The notes under the pieces are model-generated. The model was not told the origin of the DNA. It saw only the letters and a program-made list of their open reading frames with translations, and did no database searches. From Epsilonproteobacteria bacterium (ex Lamellibrachia satsuma) (GTDB lineage: Bacteria; Campylobacterota; Campylobacteria; Campylobacterales; Sulfurovaceae), in assembly GCA_003934925.1 (NCBI GenBank), contig JQIX01000048.1, positions 1 to 64,000 on the forward strand: DNA of 64,000 nt, in the 5' to 3' direction. Shown here in pieces: positions 7,981 to 17,983 of the stretch (position 1 is the first letter of the stretch; each line of letters opens with the position of its first letter). Position numbers and translations under genes: made by a program.

Positions 7981-10437
7981 ATGAGTACAGTCAATATTAA
8001 AATTGATGGTAAAGAATTTGCAGTTAAGGAGGGTGAATATATCCTTAATGCAGCACGTGCCAATGATGTTTTCATCCCAGCGATCTGCTATTTGACAAGA
8101 TGCTCGCCAACGCTGGCATGCCGTCTTTGTCTGGTAGAAGCGGATGGGAAACAGGTATATGCCTGCAATGCAAAAGTCAAAGAAGGTATGGAGATCACTG
8201 TTGACACACCGAACATTCTTGAAGAGCGTCGTGCGATCATGGAAGTCTATGATGTCAACCACCCTCTTCAGTGTGGTGTATGTGACAAGAGTGGAGAGTG
8301 TGAATTACAGAACTATACGTTGGAGTTAGGTGTGGATTCCCAATCCTACATGATACCCGATACCAAAAGAGAGACAAAGAATTGGAGTTCCGTACTGCAT
8401 TATGATGCAGGGCTTTGTATTGTGTGTGAAAGATGTACCACTGTTTGTAAAGATATGATAGGTGACGCAGCGATCACAACGGCTAAAAGAGGTGGAGAAG
8501 CGCTGGATAAAGGTTTTAAAGACACGATGCCAAAAGATGCTTATGCAATGTGGAATAAACTTCAAAAATCCATCATTGCACCAAGCAACGGCACAGAGTA
8601 TACCAACTGTTCTGACTGTGGTGAGTGTACAGCTGTTTGTCCGGTAGGTGCCTTGGTAAGCAGAGACTTCCAATATACTTCAAATGCATGGGACTTAAAA
8701 CGTACACCGGCAACATGCGCACATTGCAGTAGTGGATGCCAGATCTATTATGAGACAAAACCTGCTTCTATAGAAGACAGAAATGAAAAGATCTACCGTG
8801 TGACCAATGAGTGGAACTATGTTTCACTTTGCGGTGCAGGCCGTTTCGGGTATGATTTTGAAAATAGAGTAGACGGCAAAGATGAAAAAGCATTTGCAGC
8901 AGCCGTTGAGGCATTTAAAAAAGCAGACAGTATCAGATTTAACTCAGTCATTAGCAATGAAGAGGCTCTCATGCTTCAGGCTCTTAAAGAGAAAATGGGT
9001 GTGAAACTGGTTAACCCGGATGCAAGAGCATTTCAAAAATTCCTATCAGCATACAGTCAAGCTTCAGGCCAGTCACTTTACAGCTTTGATTTCAAAGAAG
9101 TCATGGCAACGGATTTTGTAATGAGTGTTGGTGCAGCTTTAAGAAATGATAATCCTAATGCACGTTATGCCTTTAACAATGTACAAAAGATGAATAAAGG
9201 TGCAGGACTTTACTTCCATCCAGTAGGAGATAATCTGGTACCGACATTCGGTAAAAGTGTAGAAGTCTTTACGCATAAAGTTGGATTGGAGGAAGCGGCA
9301 CTCTATCTGATATTGGATCTTTTTGCAGATACCGGGAAACTGCCTGCTGATGTAAAAGAATATATTGCCAGCTTTAAGTCAGAGACAACAAAAACCATTA
9401 AAGAAAAAGTGATGAAAGATGTCACTGAAACAGTGGTGGATGAAGAGACAGGTGAAGAGAAAGAGATAAGCAAAAAAGTTCCTGAAATGGTAGAGAAAGA
9501 GATCACCGTTGAAAAGAATGGGCTTGTAGAACTACTTGGCAAAGAGAGTGATGCTTTTATGGATGCATTTGAAAAGATGATGAAGAAAAAAGAGAGTTTC
9601 TCATTAATAGTCGGTGAAGACCTCTATTTCCATGAAAAAGCGGAGAATATTGCAAAACTGGTCGCACTGATCGAAAGAACAAGTACTGTAAAAGTAGCAA
9701 TGATACCACCTAAAACAAATTCTTTGGGTGTGGCATTGATCTGCGATCTTGATGATGAGGCAGCAGGATATACTATAGGATACAATGAAAACGGAGATTT
9801 CAAACTCTCAGCACTTGGAGCCGGTGATCTGGATATGCCTGCCATGAACCAGCAAGAGGGTACATTGACCAATATGCATAAAAGGGTCATCCCTACTAAT
9901 GCTGCCTTAGAGTACAGAGGATACGAACTCAATGATATTATGAAAGTATTGATTGATGCTCCTAAAGAGACAGTTGACTGGACAGCGAGCTTACCTGTGG
10001 AAAAAGGGTTCCAGGCTGTTGAATTTGACAGTTTGCCAAACGGCTATCTCAATGATGGGACAGAGAACAGAGGCTATCAGCTTGCAGTTACATTAAGTGA
10101 TACAGGAGATATAGATGTTTCCAAGATCGATGAATCAGGTATCCTTGAAGGTGAGATCGTTTACAGATGTAATCCACAAAGACAGTTCAACGATTTCAGT
10201 GATAAAGCTCATGAGATATTTGAAGCATTCGGCCTTTATGCAAGTCCTGCCAGAGCGGAAGCACTTGGAAACAAAGTTGAGATCGATTTTGGGGAGAGAA
10301 ACATTATAGTGGATGTTATTGCTGATGAAAGAATGGAAGGTGACATTGTTTCCCTTAGTGATTTCAAAAGTGCAGAAGATGTCTATCGCCTCTTTGATGG
10401 GTCAAGATATAAAACAGTAACAATGAGAAAGGTGTAA
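7981..10437 (+). CDS. nuoG: NADH-quinone oxidoreductase subunit G, second copy
   Basis: Second NuoG paralogue, 818 aa from the ATG at 7981, chosen because it lies one base after the previous stop. An in-frame ATG at 7960 would only add seven residues inside nuoG1. It has the [2Fe-2S] domain, HPLQCGVCDKSGEC, CIVCERCTTVC, and an additional CSDCGECTAVCPVGAL, so it appears to carry one more complete [4Fe-4S] ferredoxin motif than copy 1, followed by CAHCSSGC. Residues ~463-516 are a charged Lys/Glu insertion absent from copy 1. Both copies share the DLDMPAMNQQEGTLT stretch. Likely an extra relay or docking module of the same complex. Confidence 0.88.
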   Translation: MSTVNIKIDGKEFAVKEGEYILNAARANDVFIPAICYLTRCSPTLACRLCLVEADGKQVYACNAKVKEGMEITVDTPNILEERRAIMEVYDVNHPLQCGVCDKSGECELQNYTLELGVDSQSYMIPDTKRETKNWSSVLHYDAGLCIVCERCTTVCKDMIGDAAITTAKRGGEALDKGFKDTMPKDAYAMWNKLQKSIIAPSNGTEYTNCSDCGECTAVCPVGALVSRDFQYTSNAWDLKRTPATCAHCSSGCQIYYETKPASIEDRNEKIYRVTNEWNYVSLCGAGRFGYDFENRVDGKDEKAFAAAVEAFKKADSIRFNSVISNEEALMLQALKEKMGVKLVNPDARAFQKFLSAYSQASGQSLYSFDFKEVMATDFVMSVGAALRNDNPNARYAFNNVQKMNKGAGLYFHPVGDNLVPTFGKSVEVFTHKVGLEEAALYLILDLFADTGKLPADVKEYIASFKSETTKTIKEKVMKDVTETVVDEETGEEKEISKKVPEMVEKEITVEKNGLVELLGKESDAFMDAFEKMMKKKESFSLIVGEDLYFHEKAENIAKLVALIERTSTVKVAMIPPKTNSLGVALICDLDDEAAGYTIGYNENGDFKLSALGAGDLDMPAMNQQEGTLTNMHKRVIPTNAALEYRGYELNDIMKVLIDAPKETVDWTASLPVEKGFQAVEFDSLPNGYLNDGTENRGYQLAVTLSDTGDIDVSKIDESGILEGEIVYRCNPQRQFNDFSDKAHEIFEAFGLYASPARAEALGNKVEIDFGERNIIVDVIADERMEGDIVSLSDFKSAEDVYRLFDGSRYKTVTMRKV

Positions 10438-10438
10438 T

Positions 10439-11491
10439 ATGGAAATAGTTACATATACAACAGTGGAAACATTCGTAAATCATCTACCGGAAGTCACATG
10501 GGTCGGTTCACTTATTAAAGCGGTCTTGATCCTGGCTGTGATTTCTGCAATTGCAGGATTTGGTACATTTATCGAAAGAAAAGTACTTGCATTTATGCAA
10601 AGAAGGTTAGGGCCTATGCATGTAGGACCTTATGGTTTGCTACAGCTTGCAGCAGATGGTATAAAACTCTTCACAAAAGAGGATATTGTTCCGCAGAATG
10701 CAAATAAACTGATCTTTATGATAGCACCGGCAATCACTGCGGCAACAGCTTTTATTGCTTTGTCTGCAGTACCTGTTTTCCCGGACTTTACCATACCTAA
10801 GTTCATCCCCGTACTTGGCGGTACGTTCGTTCCGTCCATAGCATCGGATTTGAATATCGGTATTCTTTTTGTGTTGGGTATGATGGCAGCAGGGCTTTAC
10901 GGTCCACTGCTTGCCGGTATGTCACAGGCAAATAAATGGGGTATTATCGGTGCAGCAAGAACTGCGATACAGTTCCTGAGTTATGAAGTGGTGACAGGGC
11001 TTTCCATCCTGGCTCCTATCATGCTTGTAGGTTCACTTTCGTTCGTAGATTTCAATAATGCGCAGGCCGGTGGTATAGGTTCATGGCTTATTTGGCAGCA
11101 GCCGGTAGCATTCGTGCTGTTCCTCATTGCCGGATTTGCAGAGACGAACAGAACACCATTCGACCTGCTTGAACATGAAGCGGAGGTTGTTTCCGGATAT
11201 GCTACAGAATATTCTGGGATGAGATGGGGGATGTTCTTTATTGGAGAGTATGCGAATATGATTACTATCTCTGTTATTGCAGCGATCGTTTTCCTTGGAG
11301 GATACAGTGAAGGCGGACTTGGCTGGCTTACGATCATCCTGAAAGTCGGATTCTTTTTCTTCCTGATGTTATGGGTAAGAGCAGCCTGGCCGCATGTAAG
11401 ACCGGATCAGTTAATGTGGCTCTGTTGGAAAGTCTTGATGCCGATCGCCGTGATCAATGTTGTGATCACCGGTATCGTGATGATGGTATAA
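10439..11491 (+). CDS. nuoH: NADH-quinone oxidoreductase subunit H
   Basis: Membrane subunit that, with NuoB and NuoD, forms the quinone entry channel. The protein is 350 aa with about eight hydrophobic segments. Family signatures are visible: TFIERKVLAFMQRRLGP near residue 40, and the Glu-rich ETNRTPFDLLEHEAEVVSGY loop near 240. The start is one base after the nuoG2 stop. No anomaly. Confidence 0.97.
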   Translation: MEIVTYTTVETFVNHLPEVTWVGSLIKAVLILAVISAIAGFGTFIERKVLAFMQRRLGPMHVGPYGLLQLAADGIKLFTKEDIVPQNANKLIFMIAPAITAATAFIALSAVPVFPDFTIPKFIPVLGGTFVPSIASDLNIGILFVLGMMAAGLYGPLLAGMSQANKWGIIGAARTAIQFLSYEVVTGLSILAPIMLVGSLSFVDFNNAQAGGIGSWLIWQQPVAFVLFLIAGFAETNRTPFDLLEHEAEVVSGYATEYSGMRWGMFFIGEYANMITISVIAAIVFLGGYSEGGLGWLTIILKVGFFFFLMLWVRAAWPHVRPDQLMWLCWKVLMPIAVINVVITGIVMMV

Positions 11492-11500
11492 GGAGGAAAT

Positions 11501-12124
11501 ATGGGTTTAGAACAATTTAAAAATAGAAATGTAGGAACACAGAACTACAAAATGCTTGATCTGGGTGAAACACCTACAAGCGGTATGGATAAGTTTAAAC
11601 AAGTCGTACAAAGAACATTCAAAGTTGAACTGTTCATAGGGCTGTGGGTCACACTCAGGGAGATGATAAATGCATTGTTAAGAGGACAGATGCATACAGT
11701 GAAGTATCCGTTTGAGAAACTTCCTATCTCTCCAAGATATAGAGCGATCCATGATATGCTCAGACTGCTTGAGAGCGGCCATTACAGATGTATCGGATGC
11801 GGGCTTTGTGAAAAGATCTGTATTTCCAACTGTATTACAATGAATACAAGATATGATGAGAATCAACGTAAAGAGGTGAGTGAATATACGATCAATTTCG
11901 GTCGTTGTATTTTCTGTGGATACTGTGCAGAAGTATGTCCGGAACTTGCGATCGTGCATGGCCCGAGATATGAGACTGCTTCCGAACAGAGAGCCAGCTT
12001 CTCGTTGTTTGAGGATATGTTGACACCGATAGATCAGCTTAACTTGCAGAAAGAGTATGATGGCTTTGGCGCAGTTACACCAAATGCTGATGATAATATT
12101 AAACAAACGCCGTTAGCGTATTAG
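11501..12124 (+). CDS. nuoI: NADH-quinone oxidoreductase subunit I
   Basis: Ferredoxin-like subunit with clusters N6a and N6b that link NuoG to NuoB. Two CxxCxxCxxxC motifs are visible, CIGCGLCEKIC (about residue 99) and CIFCGYCAEVCP (about 137); each donates its fourth cysteine to the other cluster. The protein is 207 aa, with an extra ~50-residue N-terminal part that includes an amphipathic stretch (FIGLWVTLREM) probably lying on the membrane. AGGAGG precedes the ATG. Confidence 0.96.
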   Translation: MGLEQFKNRNVGTQNYKMLDLGETPTSGMDKFKQVVQRTFKVELFIGLWVTLREMINALLRGQMHTVKYPFEKLPISPRYRAIHDMLRLLESGHYRCIGCGLCEKICISNCITMNTRYDENQRKEVSEYTINFGRCIFCGYCAEVCPELAIVHGPRYETASEQRASFSLFEDMLTPIDQLNLQKEYDGFGAVTPNADDNIKQTPLAY

Positions 12125-12135
12125 GAGGAGAACAG

Positions 12136-12699
12136 ATGTATGAAACAATAGCCTTTTACCTATTTTCGGCTTTAACAATAGGACTTTTCCTCATTACTGT
12201 AATGAGTAAAAATGTACTTTATGCAATGACGTCACTTGCAGCAGGAATGGTACTTATCTCAGGATTTTTCTTTATTTTGGGTGCGGACTTCCTTGGAGTG
12301 GTCCAACTTATTGTTTATGTAGGTGCAATTATGGCACTTTATTCATTTGCGATGATGTTCTTTGATGCAACAAGAGATATCAAAGAGAAAAATACGAACT
12401 CAGGGTTGGTATTTTTACTTGGCGGTTTAAGTGCACTGGTATTGGTAATGATATTTGCAGCACCTATTCACAGTGATGCGGTCCAGGCACTTTATCCTAT
12501 GCATGAAGGCGTAGGAAATGCACAGGATGTGGGTATCGTACTTTTTACAAAATACCTTGTCCCTTTTGAGGTGGCAGCCGTAATGCTGCTTGTAGCAATG
12601 ATCGCAGGGATCATCCTTGCAGGTAAAAAAATGGATCAGAGTCTGACTGAAGATGCCAGTGCAGATGATGAAATCTTGATACAAAAGGATGCAAAATGA
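12136..12699 (+). CDS. nuoJ: NADH-quinone oxidoreductase subunit J
   Basis: Hydrophobic membrane-arm subunit, 187 aa, with about five transmembrane segments. The conserved helix-3 stretch LGVVQLIVYVGAIMALYSF, containing the pi-bulge region, identifies NuoJ. The C-terminal ~30 residues are polar and acidic (cytoplasmic tail). A strong AGGAGG ribosome site precedes it, and it overlaps nuoK by 4 nt (ATGA). Confidence 0.95.
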   Translation: MYETIAFYLFSALTIGLFLITVMSKNVLYAMTSLAAGMVLISGFFFILGADFLGVVQLIVYVGAIMALYSFAMMFFDATRDIKEKNTNSGLVFLLGGLSALVLVMIFAAPIHSDAVQALYPMHEGVGNAQDVGIVLFTKYLVPFEVAAVMLLVAMIAGIILAGKKMDQSLTEDASADDEILIQKDAK

Positions 12700-12998
12700 T
12701 AGGCCTTACTCACTATCTTGTCGTCTCGGCACTTATTTTTTCTATTGGATTAATAGGTGTTCTGAGAAGAAGAAATCTTTTGATGCTCTTCTTTGCAACA
12801 GAGGTTATGCTTAATGCAGTCAATATCGCATTTGCGGCGATCTCACATTTTTATAATGATCTGACAGGCCAAATGTTTGCATTCTTCATCATTGCGATTG
12901 CAGCAAGTGAAGTGGCAGTCGGACTGGGTATTCTGATCGTATTATATAAAAGATACGGCAGTCTCGATCTGGATGAACTTGAAAGTATGAAGGGGTAA
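12696..12998 (+). CDS. nuoK: NADH-quinone oxidoreductase subunit K
   Basis: Small MrpC-like proton-channel subunit, 100 aa, three transmembrane helices. The conserved membrane glutamates are in the expected helices (FFATEVMLNAVNIAF and AASEVAVGL), matching the residues needed for proton transfer in the family. Starts by ATGA overlap with nuoJ and ends in a TAATG overlap with nuoL. Confidence 0.96.
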   Translation: MIGLTHYLVVSALIFSIGLIGVLRRRNLLMLFFATEVMLNAVNIAFAAISHFYNDLTGQMFAFFIIAIAASEVAVGLGILIVLYKRYGSLDLDELESMKG

Positions 12999-14896
12999 TG
13001 ATGGAAACGTTAGTATATATAGCACTCTTTGCTCCGTTTGTAAGTTCTATGTTTGCCGCTCTGTTTGGAATGAGCCCAAGAAAAACATTTGTAGGTATTG
13101 TAGCCTCATTGCTACTTTTGATCTCTTTTGCCGCTTCAGTAATGCTGATGATGCATATATATGCTACAGGAACGGGGATTCATGTAAGAATGATGGATTG
13201 GATCTCTGCAGGTGATCTGAGTATTCCGTTCGGCTTCCTTGTAGATCAGGTTTCTGTAACCATGATGGTAGTTGTAACATTGGTCTCTACCGTGGTACAT
13301 GTCTACTCTATTGGATATATGGATCACGATAAGAGTTTCAACAGATTCTTCTCTTACCTGTCTGCCTTTGTTTTCTCTATGATGATCCTGGTCATGAGTG
13401 ACAACTTTGCAGGACTTTTCATTGGTTGGGAAGGTGTTGGTGTCTGTTCCTGGCTATTGATCGGGTTCTGGTATCACAAAGCAGATGTCACAAGAGAAGA
13501 GAACCCTTCTATCTCTCCATCATGGGCAGCAAACGAAGCGTTTATCATGAACCGTATTGCTGACCTTGGTATGTTGGTGGGACTTTTTATCGTTTACTGG
13601 AACGTAGGAAGCCTTCAGTACGATGCAGTCTTCTCTGCATTGCCCCATTTAAGCGGTACTGTATTGAATGCAGCTGCTTTGGCACTCTTTATCGGTGCTA
13701 TGGGTAAATCGGCACAATTCCCGCTCCATACATGGTTGACAGATGCTATGGAAGGTCCTACACCGGTTTCTGCATTGATCCACGCAGCAACGATGGTAAC
13801 AGCAGGGGTATTCCTGGTGATCAGAGCAAATCCTCTTTTCTCTGTGACGCCTGAAGTCAGTTACTTTATCGCGGCGCTTGGTACGTTTGTAGCATTTTTT
13901 GCAGCATCCATGGCACTTGTCAATAGAGACTTGAAGAGGATCATTGCATTCTCTACTTTGTCACAGTTGGGATATATGTTCGCGGCAGCAGGACTTGGTG
14001 CATACTGGATCGCATTGTTCCACCTTGCGGCACATGCATTCTTCAAAGCACTCCTGTTCCTTGGTGCAGGTAACGTAATGCATGCAATGAATGATGAGCT
14101 TGATATCTTTAAAATGGGTGGATTGAAAAAAACAATGAAGTGGACCTATCTTTACATGGGTGTTGCTTCATTGGCATTGGCGGGTATCCCGTTCTTTGCA
14201 GGTTTCTTTTCCAAAGATGCGATCATTGAGACAGCATATAATGAAGGTACCCTGGTACTCTGGGCTATCTTGGTGGTCACTGCAGGTATGACAGCCTTCT
14301 ATAGTTTCAGACAGGTATTCCTGACCTTTGAAGGCGATGAAAGATATAAAGCATTTGGTATCCATCCGCATGAAATGTACAAATTCGTACTCGTTGCAAT
14401 GTCACCGCTTGGTATTTTGGCAGTCATTGCAGGTTTTGGAAAGGGGAGTTTCGAACATTTCGTAACAAAACTGCTGCCGGAATATCATATGAGTGAACAT
14501 ACACATCATATTGCATGGTTGTTGGGTCTTATTGTCCTTGCTTTTGCTGTAAGCGGTATTGTATTGGCATACAAAAAATATGCTAAAAAACTTGTGAGAG
14601 ATGAAAAAGTTGAGAACAGCTTTATCTATAAACTTCTTGCAAACCAATACTATATTCCAAAATTGTATGAGGAATTTATTTCCAAGCCGTATGCGATGAT
14701 CTCTGAACATATGTGGAAAGATGTAGATATGAAGATTGTTGATGCCACGGTTGACGGCATTGCTAAATTTCTTTATAAAAGCGGTGATGGCGCTAGAAAG
14801 ATGCAGAGTGGTAACCTTTCAAACTATCTAAATTGGATGGCTGTCGGTGCAGTATTGCTTCTAGTGGTTGCAGCTTTTTCAGCGATGCTAGGTTAA
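12998..14896 (+). CDS. nuoL: NADH-quinone oxidoreductase subunit L
   Basis: Largest antiporter-like proton-pumping subunit, at the distal end of the membrane arm; 632 aa with more than a dozen hydrophobic segments. The MrpA/NuoL core signature is clear: FIGWEGVGVCSWLLIGFW (key Glu near residue 144), GKSAQFPLHTWLTDAMEGPTPVSALIHAATMV, and HAFFKALLFLGAG. The C-terminal part after ~490 provides the lateral helix HL. Two adjacent ATGs (12998, 13001) could both start it; the first overlaps the nuoK stop. Confidence 0.96.
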   Translation: MMETLVYIALFAPFVSSMFAALFGMSPRKTFVGIVASLLLLISFAASVMLMMHIYATGTGIHVRMMDWISAGDLSIPFGFLVDQVSVTMMVVVTLVSTVVHVYSIGYMDHDKSFNRFFSYLSAFVFSMMILVMSDNFAGLFIGWEGVGVCSWLLIGFWYHKADVTREENPSISPSWAANEAFIMNRIADLGMLVGLFIVYWNVGSLQYDAVFSALPHLSGTVLNAAALALFIGAMGKSAQFPLHTWLTDAMEGPTPVSALIHAATMVTAGVFLVIRANPLFSVTPEVSYFIAALGTFVAFFAASMALVNRDLKRIIAFSTLSQLGYMFAAAGLGAYWIALFHLAAHAFFKALLFLGAGNVMHAMNDELDIFKMGGLKKTMKWTYLYMGVASLALAGIPFFAGFFSKDAIIETAYNEGTLVLWAILVVTAGMTAFYSFRQVFLTFEGDERYKAFGIHPHEMYKFVLVAMSPLGILAVIAGFGKGSFEHFVTKLLPEYHMSEHTHHIAWLLGLIVLAFAVSGIVLAYKKYAKKLVRDEKVENSFIYKLLANQYYIPKLYEEFISKPYAMISEHMWKDVDMKIVDATVDGIAKFLYKSGDGARKMQSGNLSNYLNWMAVGAVLLLVVAAFSAMLG

Positions 14897-14907
14897 GGAG
14901 TAGATAG

Positions 14908-16434
14908 ATGGATAATATTTTAAGTGTATTAGTATTTTTCCCAGCGATCGCAGGATTGTTAGGATTTGTTGTAGATAAGAAGAGTGCAAGAGCATATGGT
15001 ATCACAGTCGCAGCCATAGAGTTCATGCTCTCTTTATGGTTGTGGTTCAGTTTTGATTCTTCGAATGCAGGAATGCAGTTTGTAGAGTTGATCCCGATGA
15101 TCCCTGATTTCGGGGTAAGTTACTACCTAGGAGTAGATGGTATATCATTGTTCATTATTATAATGGCGACATTGATGACGCTTATAGGAATGATGAGTAT
15201 GAGTGTTACTGAGAATATTAAGAATATGATCATTACACTCCTTTTCCTGGAAATGACAATGGTAGGTGTTTTTGTCGCGTTGGATGCGATCATTTTCTAT
15301 CTGTTCTGGGAACTCTCATTGGTGCCTATGCTTTATATTATCGGTGCATGGGGAGGACCTCTTCGCGTATATGCTTCGATCAAATTCTTCCTTTATACTT
15401 TTATGGGGTCGTTGATCATGCTGGTAGGTATGCTTTTCGTAGCGTATGTGTACCATAACCTTACAGGTGTATGGAGTTTTGCGATCACGGACTGGTATGC
15501 ATTGGTACTCCCTGTGAATTATCAACTCTGGCTGTTTGCAGCATTTTTCTTTGGTTTTGCGATCAAAGTACCGATGTTCCCGTTCCATACATGGTTGCCT
15601 TATGCGCATGGACAGGCACCGACTATTGGTTCGGTGATACTTGCAGCAGTGTTGCTGAAAATGGGTACATACGGATTTGTTAGATTTTCACTTCCGATGT
15701 TCCCGGATGCATCAGTAATGATGATCGTACCTATTGCGGCGATCTCTATTATTATGATCATCTATACCGCAATGGTTGCCTATGCCCAAAAAGATATGAA
15801 ACAGGTGATCGCATACTCGTCGGTATCTCACATGGGTATTATTATGCTTGGTATTTTTGCAATGAATGCCGAGGGTATAAGTGGATCGGTCTTCCAAATG
15901 CTCTCACACGGTATAGTCTCTGGAGCACTGTTCATGCTTGTAGGTGTGATCTATGACAGAAGACATACAAAAATGATGGATGAGTTTGGCGGATTGGCTT
16001 CGGTTATGCCTAAATACGCGGTAATCTTCGGTATTATGCTGATGGCGGCAGTTGGCCTGCCGTTAACCATCGGTTTTGTCGGTGAATTCCTTGTATTGCT
16101 TGGTTTCTATCAGGTATCGCCGATCTTGACTGTTTTGGCAGGTACTTCTATTATTATTGGGGCAGTCTATATGCTTACACTCTATAAAAAGAGTTTCTTT
16201 GGACCTGTTACCAATGAAGTAAATAAAACACTCAAAGATCTTGATGCAAAAGAAACATGGTCACTTATACCGCTGGTTGCGATCGTTATCTGGCTTGGTG
16301 TCTATCCCAAACCGGTATTGGAGCCTATAGACAACTCTGTAAAAGCTATGTTGACATTTATGGATGAAAAAGCTGTTACCCTAGAGGCTAAAAATATGAT
16401 AAAAGTTGCCAAATCAACTAAGGAGGTTAAGTAA
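14908..16434 (+). CDS. nuoM: NADH-quinone oxidoreductase subunit M
   Basis: Antiporter-like proton-pumping subunit, 508 aa, about 14 hydrophobic helices. Hallmarks are YLFWELSLVPMLYIIG (key Glu), KVPMFPFHTWLPYAHGQAPT (key Lys) and KDMKQVIAYSSVSHMG. Follows nuoL by 11 bases with an AAGGAG site and overlaps nuoN by one base (TAATG). No anomaly. Confidence 0.96.
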   Translation: MDNILSVLVFFPAIAGLLGFVVDKKSARAYGITVAAIEFMLSLWLWFSFDSSNAGMQFVELIPMIPDFGVSYYLGVDGISLFIIIMATLMTLIGMMSMSVTENIKNMIITLLFLEMTMVGVFVALDAIIFYLFWELSLVPMLYIIGAWGGPLRVYASIKFFLYTFMGSLIMLVGMLFVAYVYHNLTGVWSFAITDWYALVLPVNYQLWLFAAFFFGFAIKVPMFPFHTWLPYAHGQAPTIGSVILAAVLLKMGTYGFVRFSLPMFPDASVMMIVPIAAISIIMIIYTAMVAYAQKDMKQVIAYSSVSHMGIIMLGIFAMNAEGISGSVFQMLSHGIVSGALFMLVGVIYDRRHTKMMDEFGGLASVMPKYAVIFGIMLMAAVGLPLTIGFVGEFLVLLGFYQVSPILTVLAGTSIIIGAVYMLTLYKKSFFGPVTNEVNKTLKDLDAKETWSLIPLVAIVIWLGVYPKPVLEPIDNSVKAMLTFMDEKAVTLEAKNMIKVAKSTKEVK

Positions 16435-17924
16435 TGTTACAGCCTATTAATGTAAGTTTAGAAAGTCTTAATCTCATTACATTGGCACCAATGCTTGTTG
16501 CAATTGCCGGTGGTTTGATTATTTTAGTACTTGATCTGATCAATAGTAAGCTTCATAAAACACTCTATGTAATGTTGACACTATTGATCCTTTTTATTGA
16601 TTTTGGTGCAGTATTGGGACTGAATGTAAATGAACGTGGATTCTTTGATGTGATGCTTATAGACGGTGTTTCGATCATTTCACAGCTCATGATTATTGTG
16701 GCTTCTATGCTATTTATCCCACTTTCATTGACCTCTAAAAGATTTCATGAATATTCTTATCCTGAATTCTTTGCACTTTTCCTGTTCATGATTGCAGGAT
16801 TCCAGTTCATGGTCACCAGTGATAACCTTATTCTTATCTTTGTAGGGTTGGAAACTGCATCACTTGCACTCTATACGCTGATCGCACTTCACAACAGAAG
16901 CAACTCTTTTGAAGCAGCAGTGAAGTATTTTACTATGGGTGCGCTTTCGGCAGGATTCTATGCTATGGGTTCAGCTGTGATCTATGGTCTTACAGGAAGT
17001 ATAGAACTTTATAAAGTTGCAGCAGTGCTTTCTCTAAGGATGGATGAAGCATCTATAATGATCGCTATTTTCGGCGCTTCTGTATTATTGCTCACAGCTT
17101 TTGCATTTAAACTTTCACTCTTCCCGTTCCATACCTGGGCACCGGATGTGTATGAAGGAGCATCTGCACCGTTAGCCGGATATATGTCTGTGGTTCCAAA
17201 AGTGGCGGCATTTGTTGTTTCAATCAGAATTTTCGGTATGTATATTGATTTGGGTATTGAATGGGTAAGGATCATTATTTTGGTACTTGCGGTAGGTACA
17301 ATGACACTTGCGAATATTATGGCACTGGTGCAGGAAGATGTAAAACGTATGCTTGCATACTCATCCATCTCCCATGCAGGTTTCATTATGGCAGCACTTG
17401 CGTTGGATACAACAGAGGGAACTACAGCGATATTCCTTTATTATGCACTCTTTATGTTCACGAACCTTGGTGCCTTTGCGATGCTATGGATCTCCCGTCA
17501 TAAAGTAAGACGATTCAGTGATCGCTATGATAACCCTTATGAAAAATTTGCCGGCCTTATCAATATCATGCCAATGGGTGCTGTGATCATGGCACTGTTC
17601 ATGCTTTCTCTTGCAGGAGTACCTCCGTTCTCAGTATTCTGGGGTAAGATCTACGTCATGCAGGCAGCAGTGAATTCCGGATACGTATGGTTAGCTATTG
17701 TCATGGGACTGAACTCTGCTATAGCAGCATACTATTATTTAAAATTGATCGTATTTATGTTCCTCAAAGAGCCGGTCAAAAGTGTAGATACAGTTTACTA
17801 TAACCTTTCCAAACCGCTTATGGCAGTGATAGGTCTGGCAACTGTAGCAACCATAGGAGCGATCTTCTATATACAACCGCTTATCTCATATATCTATTAT
17901 ATGATAAGTGCAAGCGGATATTAA
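16434..17924 (+). CDS. nuoN: NADH-quinone oxidoreductase subunit N
   Basis: Third antiporter-like subunit, 496 aa and strongly hydrophobic. Signatures include FVGLETASLALYTLIAL (key Glu), FKLSLFPFHTWAPDVYEGA (key Lys) and EDVKRMLAYSSISHAGF. Last gene of the nuo operon. Six bases after its stop a 7-bp repeat array begins (17931), followed by a hairpin that separates it from the convergent miaA. Confidence 0.96.
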   Translation: MLQPINVSLESLNLITLAPMLVAIAGGLIILVLDLINSKLHKTLYVMLTLLILFIDFGAVLGLNVNERGFFDVMLIDGVSIISQLMIIVASMLFIPLSLTSKRFHEYSYPEFFALFLFMIAGFQFMVTSDNLILIFVGLETASLALYTLIALHNRSNSFEAAVKYFTMGALSAGFYAMGSAVIYGLTGSIELYKVAAVLSLRMDEASIMIAIFGASVLLLTAFAFKLSLFPFHTWAPDVYEGASAPLAGYMSVVPKVAAFVVSIRIFGMYIDLGIEWVRIIILVLAVGTMTLANIMALVQEDVKRMLAYSSISHAGFIMAALALDTTEGTTAIFLYYALFMFTNLGAFAMLWISRHKVRRFSDRYDNPYEKFAGLINIMPMGAVIMALFMLSLAGVPPFSVFWGKIYVMQAAVNSGYVWLAIVMGLNSAIAAYYYLKLIVFMFLKEPVKSVDTVYYNLSKPLMAVIGLATVATIGAIFYIQPLISYIYYMISASGY

Positions 17925-17930
17925 AAACTT

Positions 17931-17958
17931 AGCGTTCAGCGTTCAGCGTTGAGCGTTC
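17931..17958. repeat. Heptamer tandem array A (unit agcgttc, 4 copies)
   Basis: Four exact 7-bp units; the third reads agcgttg instead of agcgttc. The same four units, with the same variant in position three, occur again at 23382-23409. The array lies six bases after the nuoN stop and is followed by the hairpin at 17962-17981. Confidence 0.9.
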
Positions 17959-17961
17959 AGA

Positions 17962-17981
17962 ACAGTTGGGAAACCGACTGT
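17962..17981. terminator. Hairpin between convergent nuoN and miaA
   Basis: ACAGTTGG (62-69) pairs with CCGACTGT (74-81) around a GAAA tetraloop, with one G-T pair. It sits between two genes that point at each other and could stop transcription from both sides, although no long T-run follows on either strand. Confidence 0.45.
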
Positions 17982-17983
17982 AT

